DNA of 64,000 bases. It comes from Bacteroidales bacterium (GTDB taxonomy: Bacteria; Bacteroidota; Bacteroidia; Bacteroidales; Muribaculaceae). Below, one piece after another: positions 20,201 to 27,612 of this stretch. Position 1 is the stretch's first letter. Every line of letters begins with the position of its first letter. The stretch spans positions 1 to 64,000 of the forward strand of contig JAJBUG010000091.1 of assembly GCA_020860515.1 (NCBI GenBank), in the 5' to 3' direction. Below the pieces are notes generated by a model. That model was not told the DNA's origin. It made no database searches and worked only from the letters and a program-made list of their open reading frames with translations. The translations under genes and the position numbers were made by a program.

Positions 20201-20455
20201 GATTGTAAGCACGGCGTCGGCAGGCACTTTCAGCGCGAAATTGCCATCAATATCGGTGATGGTTGCAATGCCAGTGGTGCCAGCATTGACGGCTGCTCCA
20301 ATAAGAGGCTCGCCTTCTGGGTCGATTACCTGGCCGTTGACAATGATTTCGGCCTGGTTGGCTGTTTGTTCAGCCGGCACAGTATTTGCCATGGCTGTGG
20401 GCACACCGCCCATAATGCCACCGCACAGTGCCAAATATATGATTGATGATTTCAT
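17255..20455 (-). CDS. SusC-like TonB-dependent transporter (susC3)
   Basis: This outer-membrane SusC-family importer has 1066 residues. A signal peptide is followed by the regulatory-like beta domain (VNGQVIDPEGEPLIGAAV, about 39-112) and a canonical TonB-box region DQVVVVGYGTQKK (about 115-128). The plug has RIRGIGSFGDTSPLYVID and ILKDASAAAIYGSRAANG, and the barrel ends in SFMFGLRLAY. It follows the first glycan-binding-type lipoprotein by 18 bp and precedes susD3 by 28 bp. As the susC nearest the PUL promoter, it may be the most highly expressed transporter if downstream hairpins attenuate transcription. Confidence 0.94.
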   Translation of the reverse strand: MKSSIIYLALCGGIMGGVPTAMANTVPAEQTANQAEIIVNGQVIDPEGEPLIGAAVNAGTTGIATITDIDGNFALKVPADAVLTISYVGMQQKTIRVNGQTDLGIIKMDNNATTLDQVVVVGYGTQKKVDLTGSVAIVDADEVKRVSNSNISTMLEGKVPGVTITSDGQPGADPSVRIRGIGSFGDTSPLYVIDGVPMGTTIRDFSPNDIETIQILKDASAAAIYGSRAANGVVIITTKNGSNNQPTKVEYSGYVGFDRIKKGVYKVMNSEQFGEYTRRIYADYGMEAPSGYQIGNANYIDPKVVDTDWYDECFKTGFRQNHNINISGGGNASTYNIALDYFSQKGTIEGAGPNYERYTARFNNTMDVKFIKLRTSVTYSHSDQDNMSLSNASEYVQGLYGTQYPIMAAVLLMQPTIKAYDSSTWCLDDKIAAAANYSYDSYGYGTYYDNIHGDIRVTNPLLTNNLLTRNTKVNRILLNGSAVVDFFDMFNRKNKNHSLTYTLNLSYSYTNCNDKTFIPSYIQSTTNYLAKENEKLEKDNRVYTDGLVENYITYTGNFNDEHHVNVMVGYTYERETTATQASIGTTLTEPYFLQVQNSSTTSANSYEYEHVLNSIIGRLTYDFRGKYLFSATARRDGSSRLSSDDRWDWFPSFSLGWRLDKESFLHINPQTINLLKVRASYGVIGNENIGEYQYMDLMSRGNYTYSFNNTKVTGSAISNYVNTGIAWEKKKTWDVGVDLSLFNNSIEINADWYRATSEDLLYSVAVPAEAGATNETVTMNAATMRNTGLELGVTYRNYKNPLKFQISANVSHNSNKVISLGIGNEQRIDGYCYTKVGQEVGRFYGYVAEGIYQSQQEIDTRVNDNGVVIVQDGAQPGDIAYKDVNGDGKITDEDRTDLGSGLPKLNFGLSFHLEWKGFDLSCSTYGATGFKVLDFVDMTLRSSYGTTNKSVDLLNAWTAENPSTTIPRSSYASTASINNDAFSQRFLQNGNYWKIANVELGYNLKDKWFHNVISNVRVYVSAQNLHTFTKYKGYNIDFAGGTFTPGYNYCSYPTPISFMFGLRLAY

Positions 20456-20473
20456 AGATGCTTGCTATTTGAA

Positions 20474-22165
20474 TTAATCATGTAAGATTAGGCATGATTC
20501 CTCAGTTACGAGGGCTGTCTGCAAATCAGCACTGTCCACGGTAATGCCAGTGTAGTGCTGGTAGTGAACCTCGCCATTGGCATAAACCACGTCGTAATCT
20601 ACATTGGCAGTGTTGTCGCCATTATTAGTCACTGTGATTGTAACTTCGGATCCATTGATGTTGTCCATGAAGGTATCCCAATCCCAGTCGCAATCCAGGA
20701 TAGCTGTGCCATAGCCATCGCCCCAGCCATAATTGTCCTGGCGAAGTACAGCGTACTCGGTAAGGTCTGCCTTGCGCAGGATAGTGCATGGGCTGTGCCA
20801 GTTGCCAAGGTTGTCGCTGTAAACCGACATCTTGAATGTGTGGCTTGCGCCAGCTGCTACTACATAATCATCTGAGAAGGTGGTCCACCAGCCATTGAGG
20901 AAGTCCATTGCGCCAACTACGCCAGTACCCTCCTTCACCTCAACTTGGAAAGTAGTAGTAGTAACTGACGAACCGCCATCATAGGTAACAGTTACATCCT
21001 GGGTGCCAGCCACTGGATTGAGGCTTGAGAATGTAACAGTGCTCAGAGGCACATTGCCTTCGGTGCCATCGGTGTAAACACCCGAAAGTTCCAATCCATC
21101 AGGAATAACAGGTGAAATCACTCCATCATAGAAATAATATGTAGTGACATAAGGCATAGTTACGACCTTCATGCCTGACATGGCATTGTTGAGCACTACA
21201 TTATAATATGCAGCCACGGGTGTGCCGTAATTGCCAAGTTTGGTCTTGCTATAAGATACGATCACTGTCTTTGTGCCAGCCGTGGTCAGGTCGGGCATTG
21301 TAAAGGTAAGATCAGCATAATCGGCAGTGGTGGTAGAGCCATCAGCGAAAGTAACAGTGGCAACAGCATCGCCCCAGATTTCTTCTTCGGTAGCACCGAG
21401 TTCAAGAGCCTCAGGAGTACCAGAGATTGTAAGTAGCACTGCATCTTCGTCGTCAACAGCCTGCACCTTAGAGGTGATGGTATAAGCTGTCTTGACAGTG
21501 AAGTGACTGGCATCACAAACAAGGAAAGCATTTATATCAGCAGTTGATGAAACAGGCTGCTCGTATGTTTCTACAAAGGTGGTGCCATCGGTTGCCACGT
21601 GGGTAGCAGTAACATAGCAGTTGCCAGTGCGCGAATGGTCGATGTCCATATACACGTATGCGCCCTGCATCTTCTCACGGAATGTAGTCCACATATCATC
21701 GCCTTCGAGCACGTCGGCATAGTCGGTGTGGATCATAGCTCCATTGTAATCGGTGTTGCCCCAGCCGTAAGCATCTGAGCGAAGCACGAAGTACTCAGAA
21801 TAGTCGCTTCCGTCGCGCTCGCCATTGCATACGCAGAGGTTCCAGTTGTTCCAGTTGTTCTCCCCTGTTCCGTAGTTGTAGAATTCAAGATGAAGCAGGC
21901 GGTTTGCTGGGATGGTGAAATACTGAGAGAATTCAGTCCACCAAGTTGACGAGTTATCGTCAGCTCCACAGTTAGGCACTGTGATGGGGATGGTGATAGT
22001 GTCACCCTCAACTTTGTTGTTGGCATCGTAGATCGAGTCGATCTTCTCCTGTAGGTCGTCAGGAGAGTCAATGATGTATTGTTCGTAAGTGTCACACCCC
22101 GTGAGGGCAGTCACTCCAAACCCAAGCATCATCCCAGCCAAAGGTAGCAGTTTTGACTTTTTCAT
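20474..22165 (-). CDS. Surface glycan-binding-type lipoprotein with two YGWG modules flanking Ig-like domains
   Basis: This 563-residue lipoprotein (lipobox LTGC, then DTYEQYI) is the first gene after the HTCS regulator and precedes susC3, a usual position for a surface glycan-binding protein. An aromatic-rich module (about 65-235) contains STWWTEF, NNWNNWNL, LRSDAYGWG (about 128) and an M-x-GA motif. Two Ig-like domains follow (about 245-330 and 335-415; TVTFADGSTTTADYADL and LSGVYTDGTEGNVPLSTVTF). A second copy of the module closes the protein (about 420-560; NGWWTTF, LRQDNYGWGD, DWDWDTF). No catalytic residues are recognisable. The modules match those in the protein at 12315-14258. The binding role is inferred. 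Confidence 0.8.
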   Translation of the reverse strand: MKKSKLLPLAGMMLGFGVTALTGCDTYEQYIIDSPDDLQEKIDSIYDANNKVEGDTITIPITVPNCGADDNSSTWWTEFSQYFTIPANRLLHLEFYNYGTGENNWNNWNLCVCNGERDGSDYSEYFVLRSDAYGWGNTDYNGAMIHTDYADVLEGDDMWTTFREKMQGAYVYMDIDHSRTGNCYVTATHVATDGTTFVETYEQPVSSTADINAFLVCDASHFTVKTAYTITSKVQAVDDEDAVLLTISGTPEALELGATEEEIWGDAVATVTFADGSTTTADYADLTFTMPDLTTAGTKTVIVSYSKTKLGNYGTPVAAYYNVVLNNAMSGMKVVTMPYVTTYYFYDGVISPVIPDGLELSGVYTDGTEGNVPLSTVTFSSLNPVAGTQDVTVTYDGGSSVTTTTFQVEVKEGTGVVGAMDFLNGWWTTFSDDYVVAAGASHTFKMSVYSDNLGNWHSPCTILRKADLTEYAVLRQDNYGWGDGYGTAILDCDWDWDTFMDNINGSEVTITVTNNGDNTANVDYDVVYANGEVHYQHYTGITVDSADLQTALVTEESCLILHD

Positions 22166-22221
22166 GAAATGTTGGATATTATGGTATTATTAGGTGTTGC
22201 TCAACTATAGCAATACAATTG

Positions 22222-22229
22222 CAAAGTTA
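22222..22229 (-). promoter_or_regulatory. Candidate PUL promoter -7 element
   Basis: TAACTTTG on the minus strand matches the Bacteroidetes -7 consensus TAnnTTTG exactly. It lies 57 nt before the ATG of the first PUL lipoprotein. No good -33 TTG is visible at the expected distance, which would fit a promoter that needs an activator such as the adjacent HTCS. Confidence 0.6.
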
Positions 22230-22328
22230 ACTCTCGACGTAAAATAAGAGGTGTAAAATTGGTTTTTATAGTTGTATAAATAGATTTTAGCTAAAAAATC
22301 GATATTTTATTAAATTTTTCACTACAAA

Positions 22329-25300
22329 TTACGCCTCAGGTTGATGGTCAGCATTCATCAGAGCGCTGGGAGTAATGTTGAATTCCTTGGAGAAACATTT
22401 GGTGAAATATTTCGAGTCGTTGAAGCCTACGTCGTAAGCGATCTCCTGGATTGTGTACTGCTTAGTCTCGCGATTTCTCAGCAGCAGCTCGTGGGCCAGC
22501 TTCATGCGATAGCTCTTCATCAGCTGGCTCGCGCTCTGGCCAATGATGCTCTGCAGTTTTTTGTTGAGGAAGCTTCGGCTTACGCCCAAGGCCTCGGCGA
22601 AATCACCCACCTCGAAGTATGAGTTCTTGTAGTTGTTCTTAACTACATCCATTACTTGGGCCAAGAATTTCTTGTCCCTCGAATCCTCGGGCATTTCCAC
22701 CTTCTCCACTTCATAGTTGATGGCAAATTGGCGTTGGTAACGCTTCTTGTTGCACATTATATTGTCAATTCGAGCCATCAATACTTGCGGATTGAATGGC
22801 TTTGAGATGAAGTCGTCAACACCTGTCTCATAACTTTCCTGGCGAGTCATGTCGCTCGACTTTGCGGTAAGCATTATTATAGGTATATGGGAAATTGCGA
22901 GATTGTCCTTAACCTTCTTGGCAAATTCCATGCCATCCATGCCCGGCATCATCAAGTCGCTGATGATGAAATCGATATTCTCGGTTTGCAGCAGGTTGAG
23001 ACCCTCGATTGCATTCTCGGCTTTGACCACATTATATTTTTCACCCAGCACATCGCCTATGTAATCACGCATATCCTTATTATCCTCCACGATGAGCACT
23101 GTTACCTTTCCGCCTGAGGTTGTTTCAGGCTGTGGAGCCACCATCACCGCAGGCATAGAGTCCTGAGCCTGCTCCACGGCTTCCTCGCTCAGCAATGGCA
23201 GAAGCACACGGAAAGTGCAGCCAGGGCCATGATTATTCTTAACCTTTAGTTCGCCGCCATAAGCCTCCACAATATTCTTGCACAGATACAGGCCAATGCC
23301 GCTGCTGCTGGCCATATTGGGATATTTTATATTGCCCTTGCCTTGATAGAAACGATTGAAAATTTTGTCGAGATCGGCCGGATCAATGCCATCGCCAGTA
23401 TCACTTACCGAAAGGTAGAGTTTCTTTACCCCTCCGCTGGCATTGCACCATTCGGGCAATACTGCGGCGCGGACTGTGATCAAGCCCCCATCGGGAGTGT
23501 ATTTGAGAGCATTACTAATAAAATTATGCACCAGCTTGCGCATAGCCTCCTTGTCGAAGCAGATATTTTCATCTGGCATCGACATTATGGTGGAAATCTT
23601 AATTTGCCTATCCTGTGCCAATGGCTCAAAACCCTCGACAGTGTCGCGAAGGAAGTGAGTAAAGTTGCCCGGGCGCCGTGACAACTCTATCTTTCCACTC
23701 TCTATTTTGCGGAAATCCATTAGCTGATTCACAAGCGAAAGCAGATAATTGGCATTGCGGCCGATATATTGCAGTTGCTTGGCTACCTTAGGATTGTCGT
23801 TGAGCTCAAGGGCACGATTCAGAGGGCCCAGAATCAGGGTGATAGGCGTGCGGAATTCGTGAGTAATGTTGGTGAAGAATGACAGACGGTCCACCGTAAG
23901 CTCTTGCACCTGCACAGTGCGTTCTTCAAGAGCTACCTTCTGGGCATTGATTTCACGCGTGCGTTCAGTGACAGCCACTTCAAGCTCAGCCTTTTGCTGC
24001 TTCACACTTGCCATCTTATAACGATAAAGAGCATACGCAAGCATCAAAATCAGAATCACTACTATCAACTGGAACCACCAAGTATGGTAGAAAAGAGGCG
24101 TCACTCTCACCGAAAGGGTTGATGCATGGCTTTTTACATTCTCACCATTCCTGCCGTAGGCTACCTCCAGGGTATATTCGCCAGGCGAGAGATTGGTATA
24201 AGTGACATCATGCCGGTCCTTTGGCAGACGCACCCATTGCTTGTCAAAGCCATTCAAGCGATAAAAATACGAGCAAGCAGGATCATTATAATAATCAAGT
24301 GCAGAAAATTCAATCGTAACGGTTCGCTTTCCCTCACTATACTTTATATTATAAGTCTCGTTTCCATCTTTGTCCAAGCCTTCAGGCATCAGCAAGCATG
24401 GTTCGCCATCAATTATCATTCTGGTGAAATGTACTTGAAAATCATCGCTCACACCTGGCACCCGGCGGGTGTCGATATCTACCAAACCGTCGCTACTGCC
24501 GAACAACAAATGGCCATCACTGGTATTTTGATATGCATTCCAATAGAATTGCGACGACTGCTCGTTGGGGAGGATATGTTCCCATATCTGATCTTGAGGA
24601 TCGTAAGTAGCAATTCCATTGTAAGTGGATACCCAGATTTTTCCATTGTAATCCTCCAGCACTCCTCGCACAGAATTATGCGGAAGACCGCTATCTATAT
24701 TGTAGTTGATAAATTCTTCCTTCCCATCCACCACTTGTCGCTTGTAAAGACCATTTACTGAGGATCCTACCCACAGACTGCCCTCAGGCGTCACGAGCAC
24801 GCTTGTGATATGTTCTTTGAACGAACTATCGGGATTATCCAGCTTATTTTCAAGCAGTCGGTAACTCCAAGTGTCACCGTCACGGCTGGTAAGATCAATG
24901 TCGTAAAGACCCATGTAGCTTCCAAGCCAAAGATGCTTTTTGCTGTCAATAGCAGCTCCAATGGCGCCTTTTACACTTTCGAAAGCAGTAGGGAAGGGCT
25001 CTATCACCTTGCCTTGCTGCATATCATAGAAGAAAAGGCCTACGCTTGTGCCTATCCACATGCCATGATTGAGTGCATCGTATTGCAGAGCACCTACGAA
25101 CATGCGCAGGTTTCCAGTGCCAGGGTCAAGGTCAAGACGCAGTTTCTGGGTGGTAGGATTATTATGGTCGAGCACTATCACTCCTTCGCCCCATGTGCCT
25201 ACCCAAAGGCCATCCTCAGAGTCAAGAGCCAGAGCACTTACTGAATTGTGTGGAAGTGGGCTGTTGGCAGTGGTCAGTATGGTGTATTTTTTAGCGTTTT

Positions 25301-26489
25301 TTGGCTTGTAAGCCAACCCGCCTTCGATCAGACCAATCCATAATGTATGCTGGTTATCCTCCATTATGGCATTGACAGGCTTCGATGAAGCTCGATTGTC
25401 ACCGAAATTATGGTAAGTGACCATGGCGCGGCTGGGTGCCATCAGCAATACGCCCCCACCCTCTGTGCCTATCCATAGATTGTCACCCTCAGGCAATAGG
25501 CAATTCAAAAAGTTACTGCTAAGCGACGGAGCCGGATTATTAAATGTAAGGTCGTAACGCAAGAAATTATCTTCATCATCATTATATACGTTAAGGCCGC
25601 GAAGAGTAGAAACCAAAAGAGTGTCCTGGCCCCCAATAGCAAGATTATTTACAAAATTCTGAGAAATGGATTTAGGATCGTTCTCAGAGAAATTATAGAT
25701 TTTATGGTCATGCGTTGCAATATCCCACCGAAGAAGTCCCATGTCGGTGGCTACCCACAGATAATCGCCGCGCCGCAGCACATCATACCCTGTAAGCCTG
25801 GGATCAAGCTTGCAATCTATCGGTGAAAAAGAGATTCCTCCCGACTGGCTAAATGTAACACAGCACAAATTGCCATCAATAGCCGATATCATAGTGCCAT
25901 CATCGAACACATTCCTTATAGACACAGCATTGAGCCTTTGTTCACTTAATGGCAAAGAATATAGGGCCAATGGCGAGCCGTCTTCATCGAAATCAAGCAT
26001 CCAGATGCTGTCAACGCCGATTATCCACAGACGGTTTTGGTTGTCAAAATCCATATCCTTAATGGCTACGCAATCAGCCGGGTAAAAATCGATTCCAAAA
26101 TCCTTAAGAGGGATTGATGCAAGCGCTGTGGCATCCACCACACTGATGCCTTGTTCTGTGCCTACCCACAGACGCCCCCATGGATCCTCCTGAAAGCAAC
26201 CAATAAAATAACCAGAAAGAGTGCGGTCAGCAAGAGTTGGATCGAATCGTTCAAAGCCATAGCCATCATATCTTACCAAGCCTCCGCCTGCCAAACCGAA
26301 CCACATAAAGCCGTGGCTGTCGCGCAGCATGTAGTCAATATAGTTATGCGGGAGGCCATCGGCCATGGTAATTGCTTTAAGGTCGTAAGCTGTGCCTGGG
26401 GACTCGATGTTTGCACGAGCTCCTAAGGGTAGCATCACCATGTACACTGCAAGCAAGGTGAGCAAATGTGTCAGAACTTTCTTTGCCAT
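22329..26489 (-). CDS. Hybrid two-component system (HTCS) sensor-regulator
   Basis: This 1386-residue inner-membrane protein senses an oligosaccharide in the periplasm and activates the adjacent PUL. An N-terminal signal/TM segment is followed by two series of Reg_prop propeller repeats (for example LWVGTEQGIS, LWIGTEGGGVL, LWVGTWGEGV) and a Y_Y_Y domain (FSALDYYNDPACSYFYRLNG). A membrane helix sits at about 803-824. The histidine kinase domain has the H-box THEFRTP (His at about 875), an N-box (about 988) and the glycine box SSGIGLYLC (about 1062). A receiver domain carries the phospho-acceptor in FIISDLMMPG (about 1177) and the Lys in SKPFNP. An AraC-type HTH ends the protein (about 1275-1386; FNDSKYFTKCFSKEF). 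The family is certain; the arabino-oligosaccharide ligand is inferred from gene context. Confidence 0.96.
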   Translation of the reverse strand: MAKKVLTHLLTLLAVYMVMLPLGARANIESPGTAYDLKAITMADGLPHNYIDYMLRDSHGFMWFGLAGGGLVRYDGYGFERFDPTLADRTLSGYFIGCFQEDPWGRLWVGTEQGISVVDATALASIPLKDFGIDFYPADCVAIKDMDFDNQNRLWIIGVDSIWMLDFDEDGSPLALYSLPLSEQRLNAVSIRNVFDDGTMISAIDGNLCCVTFSQSGGISFSPIDCKLDPRLTGYDVLRRGDYLWVATDMGLLRWDIATHDHKIYNFSENDPKSISQNFVNNLAIGGQDTLLVSTLRGLNVYNDDEDNFLRYDLTFNNPAPSLSSNFLNCLLPEGDNLWIGTEGGGVLLMAPSRAMVTYHNFGDNRASSKPVNAIMEDNQHTLWIGLIEGGLAYKPKNAKKYTILTTANSPLPHNSVSALALDSEDGLWVGTWGEGVIVLDHNNPTTQKLRLDLDPGTGNLRMFVGALQYDALNHGMWIGTSVGLFFYDMQQGKVIEPFPTAFESVKGAIGAAIDSKKHLWLGSYMGLYDIDLTSRDGDTWSYRLLENKLDNPDSSFKEHITSVLVTPEGSLWVGSSVNGLYKRQVVDGKEEFINYNIDSGLPHNSVRGVLEDYNGKIWVSTYNGIATYDPQDQIWEHILPNEQSSQFYWNAYQNTSDGHLLFGSSDGLVDIDTRRVPGVSDDFQVHFTRMIIDGEPCLLMPEGLDKDGNETYNIKYSEGKRTVTIEFSALDYYNDPACSYFYRLNGFDKQWVRLPKDRHDVTYTNLSPGEYTLEVAYGRNGENVKSHASTLSVRVTPLFYHTWWFQLIVVILILMLAYALYRYKMASVKQQKAELEVAVTERTREINAQKVALEERTVQVQELTVDRLSFFTNITHEFRTPITLILGPLNRALELNDNPKVAKQLQYIGRNANYLLSLVNQLMDFRKIESGKIELSRRPGNFTHFLRDTVEGFEPLAQDRQIKISTIMSMPDENICFDKEAMRKLVHNFISNALKYTPDGGLITVRAAVLPEWCNASGGVKKLYLSVSDTGDGIDPADLDKIFNRFYQGKGNIKYPNMASSSGIGLYLCKNIVEAYGGELKVKNNHGPGCTFRVLLPLLSEEAVEQAQDSMPAVMVAPQPETTSGGKVTVLIVEDNKDMRDYIGDVLGEKYNVVKAENAIEGLNLLQTENIDFIISDLMMPGMDGMEFAKKVKDNLAISHIPIIMLTAKSSDMTRQESYETGVDDFISKPFNPQVLMARIDNIMCNKKRYQRQFAINYEVEKVEMPEDSRDKKFLAQVMDVVKNNYKNSYFEVGDFAEALGVSRSFLNKKLQSIIGQSASQLMKSYRMKLAHELLLRNRETKQYTIQEIAYDVGFNDSKYFTKCFSKEFNITPSALMNADHQPEA

Positions 26490-26523
26490 GCGTCAGTTTT
26501 TCTGGTTGAAGGTAAATTTTGGT

Positions 26524-26554
26524 CAAAATTAATAATTATTTTTCCAATGACAAA
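26524..26554 (-). promoter_or_regulatory. Promoter of the HTCS gene
   Basis: On the minus strand TTTG (26551-26554) and TAATTTTG (26524-26531) are 19 nt apart, an exact match to the Bacteroidetes housekeeping promoter. The HTCS start is 34 nt downstream. Upstream, the word GGGTAAA occurs three times (26569-26575, 26590-26596, 26598-26604). Confidence 0.8.
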
Positions 26555-26626
26555 TATCTATATCGACTTTTACCCAAAAATACTCCACATTTACCCATTT
26601 ACCCACCATTTCCTTAATATTAAATG

Positions 26627-26661
26627 AGAGCGTTGCTCCCTATGGGTGGGGACAACGCTCT
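26627..26661 (-). terminator. Hairpin after the CE12 gene
   Basis: AGAGCGTTG and CAACGCTCT form a 9-bp stem, with a G/C-rich inner part that can extend it. The following minus-strand sequence CATTTAATATT is moderately T-rich. It lies 5 bp past the stop of the acetylesterase gene and separates it from the HTCS promoter. Confidence 0.65.
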
Positions 26662-26665
26662 ATAA

Positions 26666-27511
26666 TCAATGATTGAGGTTGTAGATTTCGGGGCGAATAA
26701 ATTGTCTCAATTCTGGCACCTGCTCGGCCAAGGCATTCACCGCAAGGCGAGATACCAAGATTCCGCCTAATATATTTAGGTGAGTATTGTCAATTTTGCC
26801 ATTAGGGCAGAACTCATAGGTGTTAGCAGGAATCCACATAAACATTTCTCTCGACCTTTCAGGGCCCAGCTCTTGCACCAATTCATGGGTTAGGGCATTC
26901 ATGTCGATGAAAGTCACACCCAAGCTGTCAGCCACATGCTTCGGAGCCTCGCGGTAAGCGCCGTGAGTATCCACCAAGATTTCACCCTCCTTAGGATAAT
27001 TTTCAAATCCCTCTTTCCAAGTCTTTTGTCGGTCGTCAGTTTCTGCCACTTCTTGGTCAGCTGGGAAGTTACGGCGCACGATTGAGTTCATCAGGATAGG
27101 GGTGGCTCCCTTTTCACGAGCCTCGGTCACATACTTGGCCAAATTCGCATCGAATGTAGTGCCAGCCTCGGTGTATCGGTCAGGACTCTTTATCTTCTCA
27201 TCATTGTGGCCAAATTGGATTATAACATAGTCGCCCTGACGAATCAGATTGAGCACAGTTTCCCATCGGCCTTCGTCGATAAAACTCTTTGAGCTGCGAC
27301 CATTCACTGCATGATTGTCCACTTTAACTGGTCCTTGCAGATAAATAGGCAGCATCTGTCCCCAACCACGCTCCTGATTTTCTTTGTCAAGAGGCTTATT
27401 AGCCATAGTGGAGTCGCCAATGGTAAAGATAGTGGTAGTGTCACTTGGCTCGTGCCCCAACATAGCAATCGGAAGTGCCAAAGCCGCAAAAAATGATATG
27501 AGAAATTTCAT
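26666..27511 (-). CDS. SGNH/GDSL esterase, CE12 rhamnogalacturonan acetylesterase-like
   Basis: This is a predicted secreted esterase (281 residues) that removes acetyl groups from pectin, most likely from rhamnogalacturonan-I. The SGNH blocks are visible: FTIGDSTMAN with the catalytic Ser, NGRSSKSF with Gly, QFGHND with Asn, and DNTHLN with the Asp and His. I chose the ATG at 27511, which opens a clean signal peptide (MKFLISFFAALALP). An ATG at 27538 lies about where transcription should begin given the promoter at 27541-27573, so it is less likely. The gene is divergent from the rhamnogalacturonan enzyme operon that starts at 27613. CE12 is favoured over other SGNH families because of motif spacing and neighbours. 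Confidence 0.85.
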   Translation of the reverse strand: MKFLISFFAALALPIAMLGHEPSDTTTIFTIGDSTMANKPLDKENQERGWGQMLPIYLQGPVKVDNHAVNGRSSKSFIDEGRWETVLNLIRQGDYVIIQFGHNDEKIKSPDRYTEAGTTFDANLAKYVTEAREKGATPILMNSIVRRNFPADQEVAETDDRQKTWKEGFENYPKEGEILVDTHGAYREAPKHVADSLGVTFIDMNALTHELVQELGPERSREMFMWIPANTYEFCPNGKIDNTHLNILGGILVSRLAVNALAEQVPELRQFIRPEIYNLNH

Positions 27512-27537
27512 GGTTGTTGTAATTTTATTCGTTTTCA

Positions 27538-27569
27538 TTGCAAAAGTAATGTATTTTTTTGTAATTTTG
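27538..27569 (+). promoter_or_regulatory. Promoter of the 27613 operon, overlapping a divergent promoter
   Basis: TTG (27538-27540) and TAATTTTG (27562-27569) are 21 nt apart and match the Bacteroidetes consensus. The start codon lies 43 nt downstream of the -7 element. The whole element overlaps the minus-strand promoter of the CE12 gene. Confidence 0.72.
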
Positions 27570-27573
27570 CCAA
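27541..27573 (-). promoter_or_regulatory. Promoter of the CE12 gene, overlapping a divergent promoter
   Basis: On the minus strand TTG (27571-27573) and TACTTTTG (27541-27548) are separated by 22 nt, one more than the usual range. RNA polymerase could hardly occupy this and the plus-strand promoter at the same time. Confidence 0.62.
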
Positions 27574-27612
27574 TAATCTTAGATTTTCTTTCATTCACCC
27601 TAAGAAACAGCC

